NCBI RefSeq assembly: GCF_039525805.1
Contig: NZ_BAAAHZ010000014.1
Reading direction: 5' to 3' (one strand)
Source of the DNA: Dietzia natronolimnaea
Lineage (GTDB): Bacteria; Actinomycetota; Actinomycetes; Mycobacteriales; Mycobacteriaceae
DNA: 64,000 nt
Part shown: positions 7,568 to 14,780 of the stretch, one piece after another
Layout: every line of letters begins with the position of its first letter
How positions within the stretch are numbered: the stretch's first letter is position 1
Translations under genes and position numbers: made by a program
Notes under the pieces: model-generated
Told to the model about the DNA's origin: nothing
Databases searched by the model: none
What the model saw: only the letters and a program-made list of their open reading frames with translations

Positions 7568-7906
7568 TCAGTTTGCGGCGGCGTACGCCTCCATCACGTC
7601 GGCCGGGATGCGGCCGCGATCAGAGACCTCGAAGCCGTTTTCCCGCGCCCATTCGCGAATGGCCTTGGTATCGCCCGAGCCGGACTTGGCGGCGGCCTTG
7701 CGCGCCGGCTTGCTCTTGCTTCCGGTCACGCGGTGACCTGCGTCGATGTACGGGGCCATCACCTCACGGAAGGCGTCGGCATTCTCGTCGCTCAGGTCGA
7801 TGGAGTATTCCTTGCCCTCGAAGGCGAACGAGATGGAATTGGCCTCTTCGCCCAGTTCCGTTCCGTCGATGTCATCGATGTACCTGACCTGGAATTGCTG
7901 AGCCAT
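7568..7906 (-). CDS. lsr2: Nucleoid-associated protein Lsr2
   Basis: A 112-residue Lsr2, the H-NS-like protein that silences AT-rich DNA in mycobacteria and relatives. The N-terminal dimerisation half is visible (MAQQFQVRYIDDIDG, then SFAFEGKEYSIDLS, residues 1-60). It is followed by a basic linker (KSKPARKAAAK, about 65-76) and the C-terminal DNA-binding domain (IREWARENGFEVSDRGRIPADV), with the RGR motif that enters the minor groove. Length equals that of known orthologues. The ATG has TAGGAGA upstream. The upstream 130 bp is markedly AT-richer than its surroundings, which would fit autoregulation. This is one of the most secure calls in the window. Confidence 0.96.
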   Translation of the reverse strand: MAQQFQVRYIDDIDGTELGEEANSISFAFEGKEYSIDLSDENADAFREVMAPYIDAGHRVTGSKSKPARKAAAKSGSGDTKAIREWARENGFEVSDRGRIPADVMEAYAAAN

Positions 7907-8040
7907 TGATTCTCCTAGCTAGGTGCGACCACTACTACACAACAGTATGCACCAGCACCGGGAAATTATGCCCGGTCACATTTGCCGACCATTCTCGATA
8001 AGTGATCCGTTTATTATGGGATCGAGAACAGTCGGGCCGG
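7907..8040 (-). promoter_or_regulatory. AT-rich lsr2 upstream region with two inverted repeats
   Basis: This 134-bp gap is AT-rich for the window. It holds the lsr2 Shine-Dalgarno (TAGGAGA on the minus strand), an inverted repeat CCGGG-aaattatg-CCCGG near 7960-7977, and a perfect 8-bp inverted repeat TTCTCGAT...ATCGAGAA at 7992-8028. The second could terminate the chelatase gene that ends at 8041. AT-richness is the kind of sequence Lsr2 itself binds. Confidence 0.45.
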
Positions 8041-8769
8041 TCAGCGGATTAAATCCGTCGAATTCTCCAGGTATAACCGGACGATCAGATCGACTATCTC
8101 CGGGTTCGCGCCGAGCGGCGGTGAGGTCACGTCCGCGCCGGCCGCCGCGATCCGGTCCGCGAAGAACCCGGGCGCCAGCAGGTGGGTCGCCACGGCCACC
8201 CGGCGATGACCCCGCTCCCTGAACCCGGTGATCGCGTCGGCGACGGTCGGACTGGCCGCGGAGGCGAACCCGGCGGACACCGGTACCCCGAGGACCCTCT
8301 CGAGGGTCGAGGCCAGGGCCCGCGTCTCGGCCTGCGAGGACTCGTCACGGCTGCCCGCGGCGCCCAGGACCACGGCGTCCGGGCCGAAGGCCCCCACGGC
8401 CCCCGCCTCCGCCAACCGCTGGACCAGTGCGCGCACGATCTCCGGTTCGCCACCCACGTGGGGCGCCAACGCGACCGGGCCGGGAGCGCGGCCGCACGCG
8501 CCGTCGACGTCCTCGGTGACGTGGAACCCGCGGGCGAGGAAGGCGGGCACCACGACCGTGGGCGCCCCGTCGGCGAGGATGCGGTCCGGGCCCGGAGCCT
8601 GGACGTCGACCCAGGCCAGCCGGCAGTCCACCCCGTCGAGCTTCTTGCGCGTCTCCACCAGGACCCGGCCCAGTTCCCGGCGGCCCGTCGACGACCGGGT
8701 CCCGTGTGCCACCAGGAGCAGGCGGGGTCGCTCGGCGACCGGTTCGGCGTGGAGCGCGTTCGTCGTCAT
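8041..8769 (-). CDS. CbiX/SirB-family sirohydrochlorin chelatase
   Basis: A 242-residue protein of the CbiX family, which inserts Fe2+ (or Co2+) into sirohydrochlorin. Visible signatures: LLLVAHGTRSSTGRREL near residue 18, carrying the conserved metal-binding His of the HG(T/S)R motif; PAFLARGFHVTEDV near residue 75; and a second half-domain with VATHLLAPGFFADRI near residue 200. The two-fold repeat means one chain forms a complete active site, unlike the short CbiXS. With sir, cysH and the siroheme synthase nearby, its role is most likely siroheme formation for sulfite reductase, like Che1 of the M. tuberculosis sirA-cysH-che1 cluster. A PlsC-type gene separates it from that operon. Confidence 0.82.
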   Translation of the reverse strand: MTTNALHAEPVAERPRLLLVAHGTRSSTGRRELGRVLVETRKKLDGVDCRLAWVDVQAPGPDRILADGAPTVVVPAFLARGFHVTEDVDGACGRAPGPVALAPHVGGEPEIVRALVQRLAEAGAVGAFGPDAVVLGAAGSRDESSQAETRALASTLERVLGVPVSAGFASAASPTVADAITGFRERGHRRVAVATHLLAPGFFADRIAAAGADVTSPPLGANPEIVDLIVRLYLENSTDLIR

Positions 8770-8827
8770 CCCCCGAGCATGCCGGATTCCGGATGCGGCG
8801 CCCCGATCGCTGGACGAGACTGGGGGG

Positions 8828-9646
8828 ATGGACGCAGGAGCCGGACGTATCGGGCGGGCCCTCGGACCGGGTCGGCGGCGCCGGGAACGGCCGGAGGTGT
8901 CGCTGACCAACTACGAGGCCGTCTACGACTTCTACGGCCCCGGCCGCCGGAGGGACGGCTTCACCCATCCCCTGCTGACCTTCGTGGGGGCGTTGTACGC
9001 ACCCGAGGTGCGGATCCGGCCCGAGACGGTGACCGAGCTACACCGTCTGCACGACGCCGGCGTGGGGATCATCGTGGCCGCCAACCATCCGTCACACCAC
9101 GACCCGTTCGTGCTGGCCTCGGCCGTGTACGACAGGCGGGTCCGGTTCCTGGCCTCCGGCACCGGCCTGACCAAGGACCCGCTCTTCCGCGGCCCGCTGC
9201 GACCGGTGTTCGAGTACACGGGCACGGTCCCGGTCTTCCGTGCCAAGAACTACGAGGGCACCGAGCGCGCGGTGCACGACGCGGCGGCGGCCCGCCTGAT
9301 CGGCCTGTGCGTGGACCGCCTGACCGCCGGCGGGGTGGTGTTGACGTTCGTGGAGGGCACCAACTCGTCGGCGGACGACCTGAGGACGCTGCGGCTGGAC
9401 TCGGTCAAGAAGGGTGTGGGCCAGATGGTCCGCGGGGTCCGCGACGCGGGCGGCCGGGTGGCGGTGCTGCCGATCGGGATCGTCTACCGCGGGCGGGAAC
9501 TCGCCAAGCTGCCCCCGCGCCGCCCGGTCGTGGCCGCCGGACCGCTCGCGCTCTGGGAGGACCCCGGGCCCGCACCGTCGGTCGACGAGGTGCGGCACGC
9601 GGTGCGCGCAGGCATCGACGACGCCCTCACCGACGCCTGGGGCTAG
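8828..9646 (+). CDS. PlsC-type 1-acylglycerol-3-phosphate acyltransferase family protein
   Basis: A 272-residue acyltransferase. The catalytic HX4D motif is visible in AANHPSHHDPFVLA near residue 82 and the glycerol-phosphate-binding EGT motif in LTFVEGTNSS near residue 178, with RFLASGTGLTKDP and PVFRAKNYEGTERA between. Expected reaction: acyl transfer from acyl-CoA to lysophosphatidic acid or a related acceptor at the inner face of the membrane. Start ATG at 8828 follows a GGGGGG tract. It is divergent from the chelatase gene (58 bp apart) and convergent with the siroheme synthase (16 bp). No obvious link to sulfur metabolism; the acceptor is unknown. Confidence 0.82.
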   Translation: MDAGAGRIGRALGPGRRRRERPEVSLTNYEAVYDFYGPGRRRDGFTHPLLTFVGALYAPEVRIRPETVTELHRLHDAGVGIIVAANHPSHHDPFVLASAVYDRRVRFLASGTGLTKDPLFRGPLRPVFEYTGTVPVFRAKNYEGTERAVHDAAAARLIGLCVDRLTAGGVVLTFVEGTNSSADDLRTLRLDSVKKGVGQMVRGVRDAGGRVAVLPIGIVYRGRELAKLPPRRPVVAAGPLALWEDPGPAPSVDEVRHAVRAGIDDALTDAWG

Positions 9647-9662
9647 AGGTCTCGAGCGGGGG

Positions 9663-10547
9663 TCAGGCCCCGCCGTCGATCACGCCCGGGACGATCTCGA
9701 ACTCCACCCCGGCGGCCCGGAGGTCGCGGGCGCGATCGGCAAGGGTGTCCGCCGCGACGATCCGCACGACCCCGTGCCCTGCGGCGCACCGGGCGGCCAC
9801 CACCCGCGCGACCGCGTCGACGGGCAGGGTCGACCCGACCTCGATCACCTCGACGTCGTCGTCGATCTCCGCCAGCAACCCCGGATCGGCCGCACCGTCC
9901 ACCACCAGCACGTCCGCGGCGTGGACGAAGCGCCGGGCGCGGACGGTGAGGAGGTCGCCGTCGCCGCACCCACCGACCAACACGAGCCACCCCGCCTCGG
10001 GGCGACGCCGGGCGCGCAGGCCCGCCGGTGCGGTGGCCAGCGACCTCGCCACGTGCCGCCCCACGCGGACCGACCGGCGGGGGTCCGAGGAGTCCACGGC
10101 GATCCGGACGAGCCCCGCGGGCGTCGACACCGCGGTGCGAGCGGGCACCCGTGCCGACCCGAGCGCGGCGTCGCCGGCGGCCACGCACCAGATCCGCCGC
10201 TGCTCGCACAACGCGGCGACCTCGGCGTCGACCACCGGGTCCCCGGTGGCGACGTGCACCATCCAGGGAGTGTCCAGGTCCGAGGCGCGGAAGTTCCTGG
10301 CGACGACGACGAGCCGGGCACCCGCCCGCGCCGCGAGGTCGGCCATCGCCGGGTCCACGCGAGGGGCCACGACCCGGACCACCGCCCCGGCCTCGAGGAA
10401 GGTCTCGGCGCGGCGGACCGACACGGGCCCCGCGCCCACCACCAGCACCTCGCGCGCGGACAACCCCACCGTCAGGGGGAGGCCGTCCAACGCGGGTGCC
10501 GCCGGCCGCTCGGCCGCGGGGGCGGCGTCAGCGAACGCGATCGTCAC
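9663..10547 (-). CDS. Siroheme synthase: precorrin-2 dehydrogenase/ferrochelatase with a shortened SUMT domain
   Basis: A 294-residue CysG-like protein. Residues ~30-180 form the CysG N-terminal module: VLVVGAGPVSVRRAETFLEAG is the NAD-binding Rossmann start, then VVAPRVDP, and WCVAAGDAALGSARVPA in place of the usual NVVDD(x)xxxxxF.xPA. From about residue 195 a SUMT-like start appears, LVLVGGCGDGDLLTVRA, corresponding to the VGAGPGDxxLLT motif of uroporphyrinogen-III methyltransferase, but only about 100 residues follow where a full SUMT needs about 240. The methyltransferase half is therefore truncated and probably inactive. GTG at 10547 overlaps the cysH stop by GTGA, so it is coupled to sir-cysH. 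Oxidation of precorrin-2 is the likely remaining job. Confidence 0.78.
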   Translation of the reverse strand: MTIAFADAAPAAERPAAPALDGLPLTVGLSAREVLVVGAGPVSVRRAETFLEAGAVVRVVAPRVDPAMADLAARAGARLVVVARNFRASDLDTPWMVHVATGDPVVDAEVAALCEQRRIWCVAAGDAALGSARVPARTAVSTPAGLVRIAVDSSDPRRSVRVGRHVARSLATAPAGLRARRRPEAGWLVLVGGCGDGDLLTVRARRFVHAADVLVVDGAADPGLLAEIDDDVEVIEVGSTLPVDAVARVVAARCAAGHGVVRIVAADTLADRARDLRAAGVEFEIVPGVIDGGA

Positions 10548-11326
10548 AGGTGGATGCCGCACTCGGTCTTGGAGGAACCGGCCCAGCGACCTGAGCGCGG
10601 ATCCGCTCCGGCTTCGACGCGGTGGGTGCACGGCTCACAGCCTATCGACGGGAAGCCATCGTCGAGCAGGGGATTGAGGAGGCACCCGTGCTCCTCCGCG
10701 TAGGCGTGGACGCGGTCCAGGGTCCACGCCACGAGCGGGTTGATCTTGATCATCGAGTGCTTGGCGTCCCACTCCACGATCGCCGCTCCGGCGCGGTGGT
10801 CGGTGTCCACCCGGCGCAGACCGGTGATCCACGCCTCGTATCCGGACAGAGCCGCGTCGAGCGGCTCCACCTTGCGCAGGCGGCAGCACAGCTCGGGGTT
10901 CGTCTCGAACGGTCGCGGGCCGAGCGCGGCCTCGTGCTCCTCGCGGCTCGCGGGGCTGCGCACGTCCACGACGTTCAGTCCCGGTGTGGACGCGAGGGCG
11001 TCCCGGACGCCGATGGTCTCCGAGAAGTGGTACCCCGTGTCGAGGAAGAGCACGTCCACTCCCGGGGCGTACTGCGCGGTCATCTCCGGCACCACGGTGT
11101 TGGCCATCGAGCAGGCCACGGCGAGGGCGTCGCCGAAGGTCTCGCCCGCCCAGGCCAGGACCTCGGCGGGGTCGACCTCGCCGTGGTGTCCGTAGAGCCC
11201 GCGGTCGTCGAATCGACGCGCCGCGTCCTCGGCGATGGCCTTGAGTTCCTCGGTGGTCCGACGCCGGCCGGGGCCGGGGGTCAGGACGGTGCTGCGGGGC
11301 AGCAGATCGAGTGCGACTGCGGTCAT
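10544..11326 (-). CDS. cysH: Adenylyl-sulfate (APS) reductase CysH
   Basis: A 260-residue member of the PAPS/APS reductase family, reducing activated sulfate to sulfite with thioredoxin. The P-loop-like VACSMANTVVPEM near residue 70 and LFLDTGYHFSETI near residue 95 are typical. A cysteine pair in ELCCRLRK near residue 148 and a second pair in IGCEPCTHRV near residue 230 would ligate a [4Fe-4S] cluster, which marks the APS-type enzyme found in mycobacteria. The C-terminus SSKTECGIHL carries the catalytic cysteine. The start overlaps the sir stop by ATGA (11323-11326). Its place between sir and siroheme synthase confirms assimilatory sulfate reduction. Confidence 0.93.
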   Translation of the reverse strand: MTAVALDLLPRSTVLTPGPGRRRTTEELKAIAEDAARRFDDRGLYGHHGEVDPAEVLAWAGETFGDALAVACSMANTVVPEMTAQYAPGVDVLFLDTGYHFSETIGVRDALASTPGLNVVDVRSPASREEHEAALGPRPFETNPELCCRLRKVEPLDAALSGYEAWITGLRRVDTDHRAGAAIVEWDAKHSMIKINPLVAWTLDRVHAYAEEHGCLLNPLLDDGFPSIGCEPCTHRVEAGADPRSGRWAGSSKTECGIHL

Positions 11327-13017
11327 ACCAGAACCTCCTCCTCCACACGGTGGGCCCACTCGGCGAACGTCTCGCCGTCGGTACCGGTCTCCATGTACTT
11401 GCGGATCACGCGCTCCACGTAGTCGGGCAGGTCCGCGGACGGCACGCGGAGTCCGCGGACCGTGCGGCCGAGCCCACCCGACTCCTGGTCCTGGGAGGCC
11501 AGGCCGCCACCGAGGTGGACCTGGAAGCCCGGGGTGTCGCCGTCGAGCAGCTGGCCCTTGAGGCCGATGTCGGCGGTCTGGATGCGCGCACAGCTGTTGG
11601 GGCAGCCGTTGAGGTGGATCGACAGCGGCGTGCGCAGGGGCGCGTCGTCGGCGAACCGGTTCTCGAGCTCGCCGATCAGCGCGGTGGCGGTGTCCTTGGT
11701 GTCGACGAAGGCGAGCTTGCAGAACTCGATGCCGGTGCACGCCATGGTGGAGCGGCGGAACGAGCTCGGGCGGGCGTGCAGCCCGATGGCGGCCAGCCCC
11801 TCGACCAGCTGCTCGACCTTCTCCGGCTCGACGTCCAGCACGAGAAGCTTCTGGTGCGGGGTGAAGCGGACCCGGTGGGAGCCCGCGGCCTCGGCGAGGT
11901 CGGCGACCTGCGCCAGCTTCTCGCCGCCCACGCGGCCGACGGTGGGGGCGGCGCCCACGTAGTACCGGCCGTCCTTCTGCTCGAAGACCCCGACGTGGTC
12001 GCCCGAACCGACGCCCCGCTTGGGCGCGGGCCCGTCCGGGAGCTCACGGCCCAGGTACTCGTCCTGGAGGACCTGGCGGAACTTCTCGGCTCCCCAGTCC
12101 TTGATGAGGAACTTGAGCCGGGCCTTGGTGCGCAAGCGGCGGTAGCCGTAGTCGCGGAAGATCCCCACCACGCCGGCCCACACCTCGGCCGCCTCCTCCT
12201 GGCGGACGAACACGCCGATGCGGGTGGCGAGCTGCGGGTTGGTGGACAGCCCGCCGCCCACCCAGAGGTCGTAACCCGGGCCGAGCTCGGGATGCCGGAC
12301 GCCCACCAATGAGATGTCGTTGATCTCGTGGACCACGTCGAGGCTCGGATGCCCGGTGATGGCGGACTTGAACTTGCGCGGCAGGTTGGAGAACTCGGGC
12401 GTGCCGATGTACTTGGCCTTGATCTCGGCGATCACCGGGGTCGGGTCGAGGATCTCGGACTCGGCCACGCCGGCGACCGGGCTGCCGAGGATCACGCGCG
12501 GGCAGTCGCCGCAGGCCTCGACCGTGTCGATCCCCACGTCCTCGAGCCGCTGCCAGACCTCGGGCACGTCCTCGATGGCGATCCAGTGGTACTGGATGTT
12601 CTGCCGGTCGGAGATGTCCGCGGTGCCACGGGCGAAGTCGGTCGAGATGCCCGCCAGTACCCGCAGCTGGTCGGTGGTCACCGCGCCGCCGTCGGTCCGG
12701 ACGCGCATCATGAAGTACTCGTCCTGCAGCTCGTCGGCCTCGAGCTTGGAGGTCCGCGAGCCGTCCAGCCCCTGCTTGCGCTGGGTGTACAGGCCCCACC
12801 AGCGCATCCGCCCCGAGAGGTCGTCGGGCGGGATGGAGGCGAACCCCTCCTTGGAGTAGGTGTCGAGGATCCTCTGCCGCACGTTGAGTGCGTCGTCGGT
12901 GAGCTTGAACTCCTCGTTGTGGTTGAGCGTGAGCTTGCCGTCGATCTTCCACTGGCCCTGCGGCTTGGGGGCGCGGGCGGGACGAGCGGGGCGGGCGGCG
13001 GCGTCTGTACCGGTCAT
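11323..13017 (-). CDS. sir: Ferredoxin-dependent assimilatory sulfite reductase
   Basis: A 564-residue siroheme/[4Fe-4S] reductase of the sulfite/nitrite reductase family, catalysing six-electron reduction of sulfite to sulfide. The cluster-and-siroheme cysteines are visible as TMACTGIEFCKLA (C-x5-C) and HLNGCPNSCARIQ (C-x3-C) at about residues 425-480. Two ferredoxin-like half-domains are recognisable: EYFMMRVRTDGG near residue 97, DISDRQNIQYHWI near 130, and RVRFTPHQKLLVL near 385. Length and context with cysH favour sulfite over nitrite. ATG at 13017 lies 7 nt downstream of TACCCT, so transcription is probably leaderless. A palindrome overlaps the -35/-10 spacer. It starts the sir-cysH-siroheme synthase operon. 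Confidence 0.92.
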   Translation of the reverse strand: MTGTDAAARPARPARAPKPQGQWKIDGKLTLNHNEEFKLTDDALNVRQRILDTYSKEGFASIPPDDLSGRMRWWGLYTQRKQGLDGSRTSKLEADELQDEYFMMRVRTDGGAVTTDQLRVLAGISTDFARGTADISDRQNIQYHWIAIEDVPEVWQRLEDVGIDTVEACGDCPRVILGSPVAGVAESEILDPTPVIAEIKAKYIGTPEFSNLPRKFKSAITGHPSLDVVHEINDISLVGVRHPELGPGYDLWVGGGLSTNPQLATRIGVFVRQEEAAEVWAGVVGIFRDYGYRRLRTKARLKFLIKDWGAEKFRQVLQDEYLGRELPDGPAPKRGVGSGDHVGVFEQKDGRYYVGAAPTVGRVGGEKLAQVADLAEAAGSHRVRFTPHQKLLVLDVEPEKVEQLVEGLAAIGLHARPSSFRRSTMACTGIEFCKLAFVDTKDTATALIGELENRFADDAPLRTPLSIHLNGCPNSCARIQTADIGLKGQLLDGDTPGFQVHLGGGLASQDQESGGLGRTVRGLRVPSADLPDYVERVIRKYMETGTDGETFAEWAHRVEEEVLV

Positions 13018-13024
13018 GTCCGCG

Positions 13025-13054
13025 AGGGTAGCCGTCGACAGACCGGTCTGTCTA
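13025..13054 (-). promoter_or_regulatory. sir promoter with palindromic operator
   Basis: On the minus strand a -10-like TACCCT (13025-13030) lies 7 nt from the sir ATG. A perfect 16-bp palindrome GACAGACCGGTCTGTC (13037-13052) covers the spacer and -35 region. The overlapping string at 13039-13054, CAGAC-CGGTCT-GTCTA, matches 9 of 10 fixed positions of the corynebacterial McbR box TAGAC-N6-GTCTA; McbR represses sulfur assimilation genes. The regulator's identity is inferred. Confidence 0.55.
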
Positions 13055-13123
13055 ATATGGGCCGACGTGTGACACCCTGCCTCCGAGCCGCCCACCACCG
13101 ACGCCGACCCCACTGGCGAAATC

Positions 13124-13151
13124 AGCCGCCTCCCCACACGGGGAGGCGGCT
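13124..13151. terminator. Hairpin terminator of the 60-residue peptide gene
   Basis: A perfect 12-bp stem AGCCGCCTCCCC / GGGGAGGCGGCT with an ACAC loop lies 25 bp beyond the stop of the minus-strand peptide gene, and about 100 bp upstream of sir. On the minus strand the stem is followed by GATTTCG, a weak T-run. Confidence 0.75.
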
Positions 13152-13176
13152 GGGTGTTAGATCTCCGTGCGGACCA

Positions 13177-13359
13177 TCAGGCCAGTGGAATCGTGGACCC
13201 CAGATCGGAGGCGATTCCGAACGCCGTCATCCAGAGCACCTGCACGATGTGCACCGGGAGGAACGTCAGGGTATCGACGAGGGTGGACCCTGTGTCCGTG
13301 GCCAGACTGCCCGCCGCGCCGATCGACGATCCTGCGAACTCTACGAGACTTCCCCACAT
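13177..13359 (-). CDS. Small hydrophobic peptide A (60 residues), candidate envelope channel peptide
   Basis: A 60-residue peptide (MWGSLVEFAGSSIG... to ...GSTIPLA), amphipathic to hydrophobic with only a few charged residues and no cleavable signal. GSTLVDTLTFLPVHI at residues 24-38 followed by LW at 42-43 matches GSAAVDGLLGLPSYI and LW of the divergent 48-residue peptide (8 of 15 identical), so the two are paralogues. A strong ribosome site (GGAAGGAG on the minus strand, about 13367-13375) and a terminator-like hairpin downstream support a real gene. Size and character recall PorA/PorH-type cell-wall channel peptides of mycolate bacteria, but I see no direct match, so function is a guess. 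Confidence 0.65.
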   Translation of the reverse strand: MWGSLVEFAGSSIGAAGSLATDTGSTLVDTLTFLPVHIVQVLWMTAFGIASDLGSTIPLA

Positions 13360-13594
13360 GATGAACTCCTTCCAGGACGGCCCTGGTCAGCCCACCCCTT
13401 GGACTTCATCTCGGTCGCCCTGTTCCGATCATAGGACGATCCTCACTAAGGAGAAACCCCCCAGCGAGTCACATTCGAATATCCTGAGAAGCTTTACTCA
13501 AGAGGCAAGTTTGTGGAAACGCCCGCAGATCCTCAGTACCGTGAATGACGTACCCCGCCAACCCGTGGGGCACCACCTCTCGAAAGGACATCAC
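13360..13594. promoter_or_regulatory. Divergent promoter region of the two small peptides
   Basis: The 235-bp gap is AT-richer than the flanks. It holds strong Shine-Dalgarno sequences at both ends (GGAAGGAG toward the minus gene; GAAAGGA toward the plus gene) and a short hairpin CCAGG-acggc-CCTGG at 13372-13386 in the 5' leader of the minus gene. No clear -10/-35 pair can be assigned with confidence. Confidence 0.4.
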
Positions 13595-13741
13595 ATGTTC
13601 TCTGATTTCTGGTACTCCCTTTCCAACGGCTCCTCCGACCTCGTCCCGAACGTCGGCTCCGCTGCTGTCGACGGCCTGCTCGGCCTGCCGTCCTACATCC
13701 TCTGGACCCTCGGTGGCGGCGCGGAGCTCTTCGGCTCCTGA
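13595..13741 (+). CDS. Small hydrophobic peptide B (48 residues), candidate envelope channel peptide
   Basis: A 48-residue peptide beginning MFSDFWYSLSNGSSD and ending GGGAELFGS, with no positive charge and three acidic residues plus a hydrophobic core. GSAAVDGLLGLPSYI at 21-35 followed by LW at 36-37 aligns with the 60-residue peptide encoded divergently. GAAAGGA lies 8 nt before ATG, and a 13-bp-stem terminator follows 12 bp after the stop, both typical of a highly expressed short mRNA. Lack of a signal peptide and acidic/hydrophobic composition resemble PorA-type channel-forming peptides, which are exported and mycoloylated. That comparison is by character only; a small secreted or membrane peptide of another kind remains possible. 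Confidence 0.68.
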   Translation: MFSDFWYSLSNGSSDLVPNVGSAAVDGLLGLPSYILWTLGGGAELFGS

Positions 13742-13753
13742 TCCCCAGCGACG

Positions 13754-13783
13754 AGCGCCCCGGTGGTCCGCCACCGGGGCGCT
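13754..13783 (+). terminator. Strong hairpin terminator after peptide B
   Basis: A 13-bp perfect stem AGCGCCCCGGTGG / CCACCGGGGCGCT with a TCCG loop, followed by TCGCATTTCG. It begins 12 bp after the stop codon of the 48-residue peptide. Confidence 0.85.
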
Positions 13784-13802
13784 TCGCATTTCGCGGGGTG
13801 TG

Positions 13803-13836
13803 ATCGCGCAAGGCCTGTCATCGCGCAAGGCCTGTC
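13803..13836. repeat. Perfect 17-bp tandem duplication at the patatin gene end
   Basis: The 17-mer ATCGCGCAAGGCCTGTC occurs twice back to back (13803-13819 and 13820-13836). The patatin stop codon (13835-13837) overlaps the second copy, so the duplication lies just beyond the coding end. Confidence 0.9.
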
Positions 13837-14725
13837 ACAGCCCGCAGAACTCGAACCACGTGTCGACCTCGCGCCGGGCCTGCTCCCGCCCGAGGACGTA
13901 GGCCTCGGCGAGACGATCGACCCTGCGCTCATAGCTCCGGATCAACACCCGCTCCGGACGGAACACCACCGCGTCGCCAGACTCCTCGAGAGCCTCGATC
14001 TCGTCGAGCGTCTCGTTGTAGAGCGCCCACCTGTGCAGGAGGGCCTCCCCCACCGCCGGGAACCGCCGGAAGTACGAGCGGTAGAACGGGGTCAGTCGAC
14101 GCGGCGGGATCTTCCGGTATCCACTCGGCTGGGTCAGCACCACCAGAAATCTCTCGTATCCGGCCTCCCGCGCCGCGGACAGCGGGATCCCGCCGTCATG
14201 GCCCAGGGCCCCGTCCACGTAGTACTCGCCGTCGATCAGCACCGGCGGCATCCACACCGGCATCGTCGAGGACGACCTGACCATCCGCATGAGCTCCGGC
14301 ATGCTCGAGGCGTCCTCCTCGGTCCAGAAGACCGTGGCACCGTCCGAACACCGGAACGTCCCGATCCTCGCGGCAGTGCCGCTGCTGGAGAACGTGTCGA
14401 AGTCGTACGGCAACACCTGGTCCGGCAGACCGGTCTGCTCGTAGATGTACTCGGCGTTGAACAGACCCTTCCCGCGGGCGAAGCTGCGCCAGTCCCCGAA
14501 GTTGGGGTCCGCCGCGAGTTCGACGAAGCTCTTCCGCGCGCGGACGCCCTCGCGCGACAGATAGTTGGCCACGTGCGTGGCCCCAGCGGAGATCCCGGCG
14601 GCCATCCCCCCGTGGATGCCCGCATCGATGAGCGTCTCCACGACCCCCGCCGTATGGACCGCCCGCATTCCCCCGCCCTCGAACAGGACGGCGACATCCG
14701 GAGCGGTGGGCGATAAATCGGTCAC
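13835..14725 (-). CDS. Patatin-like phospholipase/serine lipase
   Basis: A 296-residue patatin-domain hydrolase. The oxyanion loop VLFEGGGMRAVHTAG is at residues 13-27, the nucleophile elbow is AGISAGATHVA near residue 45 (G-x-S-x-G), and the catalytic aspartate lies in VDGALGHDGGIP near residue 171 (DGA/G). This Ser-Asp dyad hydrolyses acyl esters of phospholipids or neutral lipids. There is no signal peptide or membrane helix, so it is probably cytoplasmic, of the RssA/YjjU type. GTG at 14725 is 6 nt downstream of TACCCT (14732-14737), consistent with a leaderless transcript. It is divergent from the alanine symporter. Confidence 0.87.
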   Translation of the reverse strand: MTDLSPTAPDVAVLFEGGGMRAVHTAGVVETLIDAGIHGGMAAGISAGATHVANYLSREGVRARKSFVELAADPNFGDWRSFARGKGLFNAEYIYEQTGLPDQVLPYDFDTFSSSGTAARIGTFRCSDGATVFWTEEDASSMPELMRMVRSSSTMPVWMPPVLIDGEYYVDGALGHDGGIPLSAAREAGYERFLVVLTQPSGYRKIPPRRLTPFYRSYFRRFPAVGEALLHRWALYNETLDEIEALEESGDAVVFRPERVLIRSYERRVDRLAEAYVLGREQARREVDTWFEFCGL

Positions 14726-14780
14726 GACTCCAGGGTAAGTCGCATCGTCACATCAGCGATGATCGACTACCGTCACCTGA

